Shown here one piece after another: positions 1-7,480 of a stretch of DNA of 12,419 nucleotides (its first letter is position 1; each line of letters opens with the position of its first letter). The stretch comes from JBGSLA01 sp041740935 (lineage in GTDB: Bacteria > Desulfobacterota > Desulfobaccia > Desulfobaccales > 0-14-0-80-60-11): the NCBI GenBank assembly GCA_041740935.1, contig JBGSLA010000192.1, forward strand, positions 1 through 12,419. The letters run 5' to 3'. The notes beneath the pieces are model-generated. The model was not told the DNA's origin. It worked only from the letters and a program-made list of their open reading frames with translations, and ran no database searches. Made by a program: the position numbers and the translations under genes.

Positions 1-225
1 GCATTGCACCGCGTCCACCACGCTGCTGAACTCAGCCAGAAAGGCGTCCCCGGGGGCGTCCACCACCCGGCCCCGATGCTGCTTGATGAGCCCGGTCATG
101 ACCCCCTGGTAGGTGGTCAGGATTTTCAGGGTGGCGGCCTCATCCTCCCCCATCATGCGGCTGTAGCCGACCACATCCGCCATAAAAATGGCGGCCAGCT
201 TGCGTTTGAACTCCGCGGTGGTCAT
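1..225 (-). CDS. Class III adenylate/guanylate cyclase, N-terminal fragment
   Basis: The first 75 residues of a protein cut by the left window edge are visible. They begin MTTAEFKRKLAAIFMADVVG and match the opening of a class III nucleotide cyclase catalytic domain, which makes cAMP or cGMP from ATP or GTP. D17 in FMADVVGYS and D60 in the later PGDAF motif occupy the places of the two metal-binding aspartates. The domain starts almost at the N-terminus with no membrane segment before it, as in proteins where the cyclase domain precedes TPR or other C-terminal domains; the rest is not visible. The start is supported by an AGAGGA ribosome-binding site about seven bases upstream on the minus strand. 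Family assignment is strong; nucleotide choice and downstream domains are unknown. Confidence 0.85.
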   Translation of the reverse strand, partial: MTTAEFKRKLAAIFMADVVGYSRMMGEDEAATLKILTTYQGVMTGLIKQHRGRVVDAPGDAFLAEFSSVVDAVQC

Positions 226-741
226 GGTGCGGTCCTCTTTTGGGTGCTCATGGGCTCACCCTCTCTGGCTATTCGCAAAACCCCGGGCATGACTTGAAGC
301 CCGACACTCAGGCAAAAGTTCAAGCGATAGCTCCCCGTCCCTGGCACAGGTGGGTGACTATACCAGGAATATTACCACATCCTTAAAAAACAATTTCAGG
401 GAAAAGACCCGCCCCCGGGGGCGCTTGAAGATGACAGCCCCCAAATGCCCCCCGTGATAACCCAAAAATGGTTCCCTGGTTAGGTTTTTGGTACACTATT
501 GATTACCTGGGCGGAGGATAAGGCGCTAATGTGAGGGGAGCTTTCCGGCCAGCCGTTCATGAGCCCGTGGTCCCCATAAAACCGGCAAAACCCCCGGCGG
601 CCCATGCGTCTTGTCCGGCTGAGGGGCCGAAGGCCGGCCCGGCCCTGCCGCCGGCGAAATTTTTCGGTTTGCCTAACTTTCTGAATATACGCTAATTATT
701 TGAAATATCACCAGGCTGGAGGGAAATTCCCGGTGGAGACG
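226..741. other. Intergenic region without a recognisable gene
   Basis: These 516 bases between the cyclase and the tRNA promoter contain no reading frame with convincing coding character on either strand. The cyclase promoter should lie here on the minus strand; a TGG-TATAGT extended -10-like sequence sits near 355-365, but no good -35 accompanies it. The part around 590-660 is very GC-rich with several short GGCC-type self-complementary stretches, and 412-423 is a GCCCCC/GGGGGC palindrome. None of these could be tied to a function. Confidence 0.5.
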
Positions 742-770
742 TTGACGGCTGCGCCTTAACCTGATATAAA
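742..770 (+). promoter_or_regulatory. Sigma-70 promoter of the initiator tRNA
   Basis: TTGACG at 742-747 and TATAAA at 765-770 are separated by exactly 17 bases. This is a near-consensus housekeeping promoter, predicting a start near 777, a few bases before the mature tRNA 5' end at 783. That is a typical stable-RNA promoter layout. Confidence 0.85.
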
Positions 771-782
771 TACTTACTCTGA

Positions 783-859
783 CGCGGGGTGGAGCAGCCT
801 GGAAGCTCGTCGGGCTCATAACCCGAAGGTCGCAGGTTCAAATCCTGCCCCCGCTACCA
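783..859 (+). tRNA. Initiator tRNA-Met (fMet), anticodon CAT
   Basis: The 77-base cloverleaf is complete and encodes its own CCA (857-859). The acceptor arm is CGCGGGG with CCCCGCT and leaves positions 1 and 72 unpaired (C and U), the hallmark that lets formylase recognise initiators. The anticodon stem TCGGG/CCCGA has the three consecutive G-C pairs specific to initiators, around loop CTCATAA with anticodon CAT at 817-819. The T-arm GCAGG-TTCAAAT-CCTGC is intact. Bacterial initiators commonly have C-A at 1-72; here it is C-U, which keeps the mismatch. Its own promoter and terminator flank it, so it is probably a single-gene transcript. Confidence 0.96.
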
Positions 860-932
860 CGAATATTCAAGGGCTTAGAAGAAATTCTAAGCCCTTTCTT
901 TTTGGTTTAAAAATAAGTTCCAACCGTATTTC
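820..932 (+). repeat. Direct repeat copy 1 (tRNA 3' portion plus terminator), attL-like
   Basis: This 113-base stretch recurs at 9313-9425 with seven substitutions and no gap, at a constant offset of 8493 bases. It starts at the first base 3' of the tRNA anticodon and runs through the T-arm, acceptor 3' strand, CCA, terminator and 29 bases beyond the terminator T-run. Outside these limits the two copies diverge at once. Such a repeat, containing a tRNA 3' end and starting in the anticodon loop, is the usual footprint of tyrosine-recombinase integration. A duplication of a former tandem tRNA could also explain it. Confidence 0.8.
871..903 (+). terminator. Intrinsic terminator of the initiator tRNA
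   Basis: GGGCTTAGAA at 871-880 and TTCTAAGCCC at 885-894 form a perfect 10-base-pair stem closed by a GAAA tetraloop and followed by TTTCTTTTT. It begins 12 bases after the CCA end of the tRNA. Confidence 0.93.
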
Positions 933-1197
933 CAAACTCTTACTAGCGAAATCCGCCCGGATTGTCCCCTTAATGCCCCCTCAATGCTTATGACCTGGGG
1001 GGCGAAACAGGCGAATTAGGCGAAAAGGGATAGGGGGAGAAGGAGGGGAGTTTAGCGGTGGTTTCATCAGGTTCCGCCGGCACATTATGATCTCCACTTG
1101 GAACTTTGAATGGTTCAGGACAGGAAAAAATTCTTGTCGCTCGGTTGCCATAGCCTGACCGGTACTACTCTTGTTGAAGAATAATGTACTGAAACGG

Positions 1198-2235
1198 TCA
1201 AAGAGTGTGCACTGCGGTGGGCTCGAAAAACAGGGTGACGGGGTCCCCTTCCTGAATTCCTTGTTCCAGCAGATTTTTCTGGCTGATCGCCGCCCGGAAG
1301 ACCACCTGGCCCACGGCCACCTGCACCTCGACAAAAAAGCCGTATTCCACCACACCCTTTACCACGCCGGCAAAGGTATTTTCCTTGGAGGAAGATTCAG
1401 CCGGGCTCTGCAGGATAACGTCTTCGGGGCGGATGGCCACCTGCTCCGCCCCGTTTGGGGCCGGGCCCGCCAGGGTGATCTCCAGGTCGCCGAGGTGGGC
1501 TTTATTTGAGCGAAACCGGGCGGCAAACAGGTTTTTCATGCCGATGAACCGGGCCACAAAGGTGGCGCGGGGTTTTTGGAAAATATTGGCCACCGTGTCC
1601 ACCTGCTCAATTCTGCCGTTATTGATCACTGCGGCCCGGTCGGCCAGGGAAAAGGCGTCCGCAAAATTGTGGGTGACCATGAGGAAGGTTACCTCGGAGG
1701 ACTTGTGCAGGGTCTGCAACAGAGCCCTGATTTCTTCCCTGAATCCCGGGTCGAGCGAGGACAGGGGTTCGTCAAGGAGCAGGACCTTGGGCTTGATGAT
1801 CAGGGCCCGGGCCAGGGCCACCCGCTGTTTTTCGCCGCCGCTGAGGTGCAGGGGATAGCGGGCTTTGAGGTCGGAAATTCTCAAGGTCTCAAGGAGATAC
1901 TGCAAGCGGGTTTCGGCCCCCCCCGGGTCGGTCCTATGAAAGCGCAGGCCATAGCGGATATTATCCAGAACCGTGAGATGGGGAAACAGGGCGAAATCCT
2001 GGTAAACGATCCCCACCCCCCGGCCTTCGGGCGGCGCTGTGGTAAGGTCCACGCCCCCGATGATAATTTTCCCCCGGGTGGAGGGCATCAGGCCCGCCAC
2101 TGCCTCCAGCAGCACGGTTTTCCCGGCCCCGGTGGGACCCATGAGCACAAAAAATTCACCGGCTTCGATCTTCAGGGTGAGGTCCTGCAACCGGAAGGTC
2201 CGACAATCCACCCAAAGATTTTGTAGATCAATCAT
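1198..2235 (-). CDS. wtpC: Tungstate/molybdate ABC transporter ATP-binding protein
   Basis: This 345-residue protein is the ATPase that powers oxyanion import. The nucleotide-binding domain is complete: Walker A GPTGAGKT (33-40), Q-loop Gln79 in YQDFALFPH, signature LSGGEKQRV (131-139), Walker B VLLLDEP (151-157) and switch His189. Residues from about 235 to 345 form a C-terminal extension expected to be a TOBE/MOP-type regulatory domain, as in ModC, WtpC and CysA-like ATPases. The start is the ATG at 2235, whose ATGA overlaps the permease stop; a longer upstream frame exists but merely shadows the permease. It is the last gene of the operon, with no convincing terminator seen in the 265 bases beyond it. 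The wtp rather than mod name rests on the neighbouring binding protein. Confidence 0.92.
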   Translation of the reverse strand: MIDLQNLWVDCRTFRLQDLTLKIEAGEFFVLMGPTGAGKTVLLEAVAGLMPSTRGKIIIGGVDLTTAPPEGRGVGIVYQDFALFPHLTVLDNIRYGLRFHRTDPGGAETRLQYLLETLRISDLKARYPLHLSGGEKQRVALARALIIKPKVLLLDEPLSSLDPGFREEIRALLQTLHKSSEVTFLMVTHNFADAFSLADRAAVINNGRIEQVDTVANIFQKPRATFVARFIGMKNLFAARFRSNKAHLGDLEITLAGPAPNGAEQVAIRPEDVILQSPAESSSKENTFAGVVKGVVEYGFFVEVQVAVGQVVFRAAISQKNLLEQGIQEGDPVTLFFEPTAVHTL

Positions 2236-3017
2236 TCCGCGGTCTTTCGGGGCAGGGTGAGGACCCGCAGGATCAAAAACAGCAGCAGACAGACGCCCAC
2301 GAGCCAGACGGCCACGGGTTGGGAATATTTGAGGCCAAAGGCCTCGAAGCGCTCGTAAATCAGCACCGAGGCGACCATGGGGTGGTAGGCCACGATGACC
2401 ACCGCGCCGAATTCGCTGATGGCCCGGGCCATGCACATGATCAGCCCCACGAACAGGCTGCGCCAGGCAATGGGGAAGGTGATGCGCACAAAGGTGCCCC
2501 ACATCGAGGCCCCGAGGTTGCGGGACACCTTTTCGAGCCTGGGAGACACACTTTCAAAACCCTCCTTGGCCGCCTTCAGATAAAAGGGCAGGCCCACAAA
2601 GGTGAGGACTATGATAATCCCGGTGACGCTGCCCATGATCTGCAGGCCCAGGCGGCCCAGGGCCTGGCCCGCCCAAGTGTCCCTCCCCAGGGCGCTTAAG
2701 AGCGCAATGCCCACCACCGGATGGGGAATGACGATGGGCACCTCGATGATGCTTTCCACCAGGCGCTTGCCCTGAAAGGTGTAGCGGGCCAGAAGATAGG
2801 CCAGGGGGGTGCCGGTGACAAAGGCGATGAGCGCAGCCGCGCCCGAGGTGTAAAGGCTCAGCCAGATGGCGCGCAGCACTTCGGGGTCGCGGCCTGCGGT
2901 CGCCAGATCGGCAAGCGAGGGAGCCGTGGCCAGGCGCACCATGGGAATGACGATAAAGGCCATGCCCATGACGCTGAACGACACCGTAACCCAAAAAAAC
3001 GGCCCACTCCCTGACAT
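2232..3017 (-). CDS. wtpB: Tungstate/molybdate ABC transporter permease
   Basis: This 261-residue hydrophobic protein forms the membrane channel of the transporter. Around six membrane segments are visible, roughly at residues 8-28, 57-80, 90-112, 128-148, 185-205 and 237-255. The cytoplasmic coupling loop carries an EAA-type motif (EKVSRNLGASMWGTFVRITF, near 157-176), the site that docks on the ATPase. This size and motif fit the ModB/WtpB branch of the CysTW permease family. The gene starts 13 bases after the wtpA stop, with an AGGA ribosome-binding site in that gap, and its stop overlaps the wtpC start by four bases (ATGA), so the three genes are probably translated as a coupled operon. 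Confidence 0.92.
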   Translation of the reverse strand: MSGSGPFFWVTVSFSVMGMAFIVIPMVRLATAPSLADLATAGRDPEVLRAIWLSLYTSGAAALIAFVTGTPLAYLLARYTFQGKRLVESIIEVPIVIPHPVVGIALLSALGRDTWAGQALGRLGLQIMGSVTGIIIVLTFVGLPFYLKAAKEGFESVSPRLEKVSRNLGASMWGTFVRITFPIAWRSLFVGLIMCMARAISEFGAVVIVAYHPMVASVLIYERFEAFGLKYSQPVAVWLVGVCLLLFLILRVLTLPRKTAE

Positions 3018-3030
3018 GCCCGATTTTCCT

Positions 3031-4017
3031 TTAGTTCTTCACTTCCACCAGCCCCTGCAGTTCCTGGGGCAGGCTGTCCTTCATCTTGTCGGTGGGGACC
3101 CGGGCGGGCACGAAGGGCGGCTGACCCATATCCTTCAGCACCTTGAGGCCTCCTTCCGGTGACAGTAAATATTGCAGAAAGGCCAGCGCGGCTTCCCGAT
3201 TGGGCGCGTTCTTTATCAGGGTGACGCCATAGGTGATGGATTTGCCCTTCATTTCCATAAAGGTGCCCGGCTCTTTGCCAGTGATCTTGACCACCGCCTG
3301 GCTGTAAAAGGGGTCGAATTTATAATTTCCCAGATTGATTTCATCCGGCAGGACCAGATACTTGAGCCCGTGCTGGACCGCCACCGAGAGGTATTCCCAG
3401 GCATAGTCCATGTTGCCGGTCTGGAGCAGGGAGACCAGCTCCACGGATTTCGGCCGGATGTTGGCCTCCGGACGGTTGGCGATGGCCCTGTCATACAGCC
3501 CCGGCTTTTTATAATACTTTTCGGCCAGCTGCAAGACCATCAGGGCCCGGTAGCCGGCGGGATCGAGGTTGGGGTCGGAATGGCCCCAGACCACCCCTTT
3601 TTTGGCCAGAAGGTCGAACCAGTTGTCGGCCTTGAGCTCAGCGGCGGACTTGCTTTTGTCGGCGTAGCACAGAACCATCTGGTTGGTGGCGAAGCGCACG
3701 TTCCAGTCGGCAAACTGGGGGATGAGGAGCTTGTCGATCACCGAGTAGTCGGCCGAGGCCATGATGTCACAGGGCTTTTTAAGATCGATGATTTTGCGGG
3801 CGCAGGCCTGGCTGCCGGCGGGTTCCTGCAACACCTGCACCTTGGGGTGCTTGGCCTCAAAGCCTTTGGCCACGGCTTTAAGGGGCATCGATAAGCTGCC
3901 GGCGTGAAAAATGATCACCTGGCCGCTGGGCTCGGCTCCCGCAGACGGCGCCGAAATCAGGGCCATAGCCAAAAGCAACCCCAGAACCATCGGTTTGAAT
4001 GGAAGAACCTTTTTCAT
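3031..4017 (-). CDS. wtpA: Tungstate/molybdate-binding periplasmic protein, WtpA type
   Basis: This 328-residue substrate-binding protein captures tungstate or molybdate in the periplasm and delivers it to WtpBC. A Sec signal peptide covers residues 1-28 (KK, hydrophobic core, cleavage after SAGA). The mature start GQVIIFHAGSLSMPL carries the HAGSLS anion-binding loop (38-43) seen in the archaeal-type ModA/WtpA group. DPNLDPAGYR (148-157) and YAWEY with Glu208 hold the acidic residues that in archaeal homologues give the metal an octahedral site. The start at 4017 is preferred over the longer frame from 4056 because GGAGG lies five bases upstream and the signal peptide begins there. First gene of the wtpABC operon, divergent from the formate dehydrogenase. 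Tungstate versus molybdate preference cannot be read from sequence. Confidence 0.93.
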   Translation of the reverse strand: MKKVLPFKPMVLGLLLAMALISAPSAGAEPSGQVIIFHAGSLSMPLKAVAKGFEAKHPKVQVLQEPAGSQACARKIIDLKKPCDIMASADYSVIDKLLIPQFADWNVRFATNQMVLCYADKSKSAAELKADNWFDLLAKKGVVWGHSDPNLDPAGYRALMVLQLAEKYYKKPGLYDRAIANRPEANIRPKSVELVSLLQTGNMDYAWEYLSVAVQHGLKYLVLPDEINLGNYKFDPFYSQAVVKITGKEPGTFMEMKGKSITYGVTLIKNAPNREAALAFLQYLLSPEGGLKVLKDMGQPPFVPARVPTDKMKDSLPQELQGLVEVKN

Positions 4018-4091
4018 ACTTCCCTCCATGCTCTTCAAGTTGTTCTCTCCCGTCACTGCGGAGGGAAAATTCCCCTCATGCTGAAAATCCT

Positions 4092-4120
4092 CTTCCAGCC
4101 TGCCGCAGGCTTAAGGGAAG
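4092..4120 (-). promoter_or_regulatory. Hairpin in the wtpA leader
   Basis: Within the likely wtpA 5' leader, AGCCTG (4097-4102) pairs with CAGGCT (4106-4111) around a CCG loop, extended by CTTCC (4092-4096) with GGAAG (4116-4120) across a small bulge. It has no T-run, so it is not a plain terminator. GC-rich complementary segments continue to about 4142. It could affect mRNA stability or be part of a sensing leader; no known riboswitch class was recognised. Confidence 0.4.
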
Positions 4121-4186
4121 CCGGCAGCTTGGCGGCGCCGGTTCAAATCGGCCTTTTCGGACAATGCCGGGGCACCGCTTTCTAAA

Positions 4187-4209
4187 CGATATACTTTAAG
4201 AAAGATAGC
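4187..4209. promoter_or_regulatory. Operator-like 23-base motif, copy 1 (wtpA side)
   Basis: CGATATACTTT, three variable bases, AAA, one variable base, then ATAGC. The same 23-base pattern recurs at 4600-4622 on the other side of the divergent region, 19 of 23 positions identical and equal in length. On the minus strand TATATC inside this copy could serve as a -10 for wtpA, with TTCTTG 17 bases upstream. A repressor bound here would block wtpABC. The regulator is unknown; resemblance to the AT-rich ModE operator is only superficial. Confidence 0.5.
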
Positions 4210-4309
4210 ACAAGAAAAAATTGGCGTCTGCCGGCCTGGACTCAAAGGATCAGGCATTTTCAAGACTGAAGGGGAAGAACGGGTTTTTTTCTTTGGTTGG
4301 GAAAATATC

Positions 4310-4336
4310 TTGAAATTAAAGTGACATTTAGATATT
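4310..4336 (+). promoter_or_regulatory. Possible sigma-70 promoter toward the formate dehydrogenase
   Basis: TTGAAA at 4310-4315 and GATATT at 4331-4336 are 15 bases apart (16 to the alternative ATATTT). Spacing is short and the region is AT-rich, so this is only a candidate. If real, it would produce a leader of about 340 bases before the formate dehydrogenase start, crossing the structured segment and the hairpin at 4559-4592. Confidence 0.3.
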
Positions 4337-4344
4337 TTTTTTAA

Positions 4345-4592
4345 AAAATAGCGATAAGCTGGGCGTCAAGTCCCCTCGAGGGCGGAGACCCGGCTGGCGG
4401 AAAGCCTCGAATCTGACGGCGTCCAGTTAGCCAATCAGCGGTTGACGAGCCAAGAGCCGGGAAAGACGGGGCAGCACCAGATGTCCCTCGCTTCATCCTG
4501 CCAGGTAAGCGGCCATGTTTTCAGGTAATGCCGGCGCCACGGATTTCCAACCATGGCTAAAAAATTCAAGGGAGGAGAGCCCTAAATTTTTT
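4345..4592 (+). promoter_or_regulatory. GC-rich leader segment ending in an attenuator-like hairpin
   Basis: After an AT-rich tract the sequence turns abruptly GC-rich and shows several short complementary pairs, for example CGAGG (near 4376) with CCTCG, and the palindrome CCCTCGAGGG. It contains no credible reading frame and ends in a hairpin with a T-run (listed separately), 90 bases before the formate dehydrogenase start. This looks like a regulatory leader or a small RNA with its own terminator. No known family (molybdenum cofactor, GEMM, TPP, glycine, SRP, 6S) could be matched by eye. Confidence 0.4.
4559..4592 (+). terminator. Terminator-like hairpin upstream of the formate dehydrogenase
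   Basis: AGGG (4569-4572) pairs with CCCT (4580-4583) around a seven-base loop, and AAAAAATT (4559-4566) pairs with AATTTTTT (4585-4592) across a small internal loop. The T-run on the plus strand and A-run on the minus strand would let it act in either direction. Its place inside the divergent control region suggests attenuation or the end of a small RNA rather than the end of a coding transcript. Confidence 0.55.
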
Positions 4593-4599
4593 CGTTATG

Positions 4600-4622
4600 C
4601 GATATACTTTCTAAAATATAGC
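4600..4622. promoter_or_regulatory. Operator-like 23-base motif, copy 2 (formate dehydrogenase side)
   Basis: Second copy of the motif described at 4187-4209, same orientation, 413 bases away. Its ends, GCGATATA and TATAGC, make it an imperfect inverted repeat, as expected for a dimeric regulator. It lies 60 bases before the formate dehydrogenase start and just after the attenuator-like hairpin. Confidence 0.5.
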
Positions 4623-4682
4623 CAAAGATAGAGATTTCAGTCCTCAGGCAAGCGCCCGAGATGATACGGAGGTTTAAAAGCG

Positions 4683-7385
4683 ATGGGAAAACCCACTTTA
4701 ACCATGAACGGCATGACGGTGGATTTCCAGGCCGGCCAAACCATCCTGGAGGTGGCCCGGGGAGCGGGGCTCGATAGCATCCCCACCCTGTGCTACCTCA
4801 AGGACACCACCGCCACCGGGGCCTGCCGCATGTGTCTGGTGGAGGTCGAAGGCGCCCGCACCCTGCTGCCGGCCTGCGCCACCCAGGCGACCCCCGGGAT
4901 GGTGATCCGCACCGAGTCGGAAAGGATTGACGCCGCCCGTCGGATGGTCCTGGAATTGCTGCTGGCCTCCGGCAACCACAACTGCCTGATCTGCGAGGCC
5001 AATGGGGACTGCGAGTTGCAGGCCCTGGCCTACCGCTACCAGGTGTCCACCCCGCTGTTCGCCACCCCGCCTGATCTGCCCTATCCTCTTGAGGATAACC
5101 AGAACCTGATCCGGCGGGACTTTTCCAAATGCATCATGTGCGGCCGCTGCGTGCGGGCCTGCAACGAGGTCCAGGTGAACCGGGCCATCGGCATCGGCTA
5201 CCGGGGAGCGGAAAGCAAGATCGTCGCCCTGGCGGACCTCCCCTACAGCGATTCGGACTGCGTCTTTTGCGGCGAGTGTGTGCAGGCCTGTCCGGTGGGG
5301 GCCCTGGTGGAGCTGAAGGCCATCGGCCTGGCCAGGCCCTGGGAAACCCGGAAAGTCCGCACCACCTGTCCCTATTGCGGCGTGGGCTGCCAATTGTCGC
5401 TCCATGTCAAGGACGGCAGAATCGTCAAGGTCACCGGCGCGGCAGGGGCCGCCCCCAACCAGGGACGCCTCTGCGTCAAAGGCCGCTTCGGGTATGACTT
5501 CATCTATTCCCCGGAGCGCTTGACCACTCCGCTGATCCGTGACCAAAAGGGCGGGGAGGCGCGGGAGGCCTCCTGGGACGAGGCCCTGGATCTGGTGGCG
5601 CGCAAAATCAGGGAAACCATGGACCGACACGGGCCGGACGCCATCGCCGGGGTAAGCTGCGCCCGAAGTATCAACGAAGATTCTTATCAGATGCAAAAAC
5701 TTTTCCGCGCCGTGATCGGGACCAACAACATCGATCACTGCGCCCGAACCTGACACGCCCCCACCGTCGCCGGTCTGGCGACTTCCTTCGGTTCCGGGGC
5801 GATGACCAATTCTTTCGCCGATTTTGCCAAGGCCAGGATGTTTTTCGTAATCGGCTCCAATATGACCGAGGCCCATCCGGTGGCCGCGACTTTTCTGAAA
5901 AACGCCCTGCTCAACGGGGCCCAGCTCATCGTGGCGGACCCGCGCCGCACCAAACTGGCCGAATTCGCCGATATCCACGTGCCCATCAAGGTCGGCTCCG
6001 ATATCGCCTTCATAAACGGCCTGATGCACGTGCTGATCACCGAAAACCTCTATGACAAGAAGTACGTGGAATCCTGCTGCACCGGCTTTGAGGCCCTGAA
6101 GGCCAAGGTCATGGAATATCCGCCGGAGCGGGTCGCCCCCATCGCCGGCATCAGTGCAGAGATGTTAATCGGGGTAGCCCGCCGCCTGGCCTCGATCAAA
6201 CCCATGATGCTCGTCTATACTCTAGGGATTACCGAGCACACCTGCGGGGTCAATAACGTCCTGAGCTGCGCCAATCTCCAGATGGTCCTGGGGAACGTCG
6301 GCTTTGAATGCGGCGGGGTCAATCCCCTGCGGGGCCAGAATAACGTGCAGGGCGCCTGCGACATGGGGGCGCTGCCCAACGTCTTCCCGGGTTATCAAAA
6401 GGTGGAGGACAAGGGGGCCCGGGCCAAGTTCGAGGCCGCCTGGGGCGTCAAACTCCCGGAGAAAAACGGCCTGATGATGCCCCAGATGATGGACGGCCTG
6501 GTGGACGGCAAAGTCAAGTTCTTCTATGTGTTCGGAGAAAACCTGGCCAACAGCGAGCCCGATATCCGGCACGTGGAGCATTGCCTGGCGTCGGCGGCCT
6601 TTATGGTCTGCCAGGACATCTTCCCCACCGAAACCACGCGCTTTGCCGACGTCATTTTCCCGGCCGCGGCCTGGAGCGAGGACGACGGCACCTTTACCAA
6701 CAGTGAGCGCCGGGTCAGCCGGGTGCGGAAAGTCTCCGAGCCGCCGGGGCAGTCCAAACCCAACTGGTGGATATTTAAAGAGCTGGCCCGACGGCTGGGG
6801 CAGGTTTGGAGCCCCAACAACGCCCAGGAAATCTGGGACCACGAGGTTTCCCATCTGGCGCCCCAGCTGACCGGCGTCAAGTACTACCGCATCGAGGGCG
6901 ACGGCCTGCAGTGGCCGGTGCCGGACTGCGATCACCCCGGCACCTGTGTGCTGCACCAGGATGGCTGCTTCACCTGCGGTCAGGGGCGCTTCACCCCGGT
7001 GGACTGGACCCCGCCGGCGGAAGTGGCGGATGAGGAATATCCCTTTGTGCTCAGCACCGGCCGGCGGCTGTACCAATACCACACCCGGACCCAGACGGGC
7101 CGCTGCCTGGGGTTGGATGATATCCTGGGCGAAGAAACCGCGGACATCTCTCCGGTGGATGCAGCCAGGATGGGCATCGATCACGGCGAGACCGTCAAGG
7201 TCAGGTCGCGGCGCGGCGAGGTCAAGGTCAAGGCCAGGGTTACCCAGGAGGTCCCCCAAGGCATGGTCTGGATGTCCTTCCATTTCCGGGAGGGCAACGC
7301 CAACTGGCTGACCAATCCGGTGTTCGATCCGGTGAGCCTCACCGCCGAATACAAGGCCTGCGCGGTGCAGATCGAGAAAACCTGA
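4683..7385 (+). CDS. fdhA: Selenocysteine formate dehydrogenase, catalytic subunit (UGA = Sec357)
   Basis: This 900-residue W/Mo enzyme interconverts formate and CO2. It must be read through TGA at 5751-5753 as selenocysteine: DHCART-Sec-HAPTVAGL matches the active site of known Sec-formate dehydrogenases, with the catalytic His358 next to it. Domain order: NuoG-like [2Fe-2S] (C37, C48, C51, C65), His-Cys [4Fe-4S] (H99, C101, C104, C110), two ferredoxin clusters (C150/153/156/160 and C193/196/199/203), then the molybdopterin domain with [4Fe-4S] C229/232/236/264 and Lys266. Arg550 in NPLRGQNNVQG is the formate-binding arginine. Length and layout resemble the Moorella NAD(P)-linked FdhA. GGAGG lies ten bases before the start. 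There is no export signal, so it is cytoplasmic, and no electron-transfer partner subunit is encoded beside it. An automatic caller would split it into two genes. Confidence 0.95.
5751..5782 (+). promoter_or_regulatory. Selenocysteine codon and bacterial SECIS element
   Basis: Downstream of TGA (5751-5753), GTCGCC (5766-5771) and GGCGAC (5777-5782) form a perfect six-base-pair stem with loop GGTCT (5772-5776). From memory, the Escherichia coli fdhF SECIS has the same GGUCU loop and the same 18-base distance between UGA and loop. The loop would bind SelB and direct Sec insertion. The host must therefore carry selA, selB, selC and selD elsewhere; none is in this window. Confidence 0.93.
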
Positions 7386-7421
7386 ACCCCGGAACGACAA
7401 TCAACCTCATGTCCAGGGCCG

Positions 7422-7449
7422 CCCCCACCCGCCTGCCGGGTGGGGGTTT
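7422..7449 (+). terminator. Strong hairpin between fdhA and the FmdE-fusion gene
   Basis: CCCCCACCCG (7422-7431) pairs perfectly with CGGGTGGGGG (7437-7446) around a five-base loop, followed by only TTT. It lies in the 95-base gap after the fdhA stop. The stem is very stable but the T-run is poor, so it may be a partial terminator or a 3'-end stabiliser that lowers expression of the next gene relative to fdhA. Confidence 0.55.
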
Positions 7450-7480
7450 GCCCTCAGGGCGAATTGTCCGGTAAGGCCTC

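Noticed and set aside
981..1355. Minus-strand 124-codon frame after wtpC
   Set aside because: It overlaps the 3' end of wtpC in another frame, its composition is not protein-like and it has no ribosome-binding site.
4018..4056. Longer wtpA start at 4056
   Set aside because: The extra 13 residues precede the signal peptide, and the GGAGG site points to the ATG at 4017.
4345..4555. selC (tRNA-Sec), SRP RNA, 6S RNA or a GEMM/molybdenum-cofactor riboswitch in the fdhA upstream region
   Set aside because: No acceptor stem, long variable arm or conserved core of these RNAs could be found by eye.
5751..5753. Nonsense mutation or frameshift splitting fdhA
   Set aside because: The UGA sits exactly at the selenocysteine position of the family and is followed by a correctly spaced SECIS hairpin; the frame continues unchanged after it.
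4698..6029. Long minus-strand open frame (443 codons) opposite fdhA, and similar long frames opposite wtpA (3172-3894), the C-terminal half of fdhA (6222-7400) and the FmdE fusion (7820-8683)
   Set aside because: All lie antisense to genes with complete conserved motifs. Their translations are rich in Gly, His, Arg and Pro in patterns typical of GC-rich shadow frames, with no recognisable domain.
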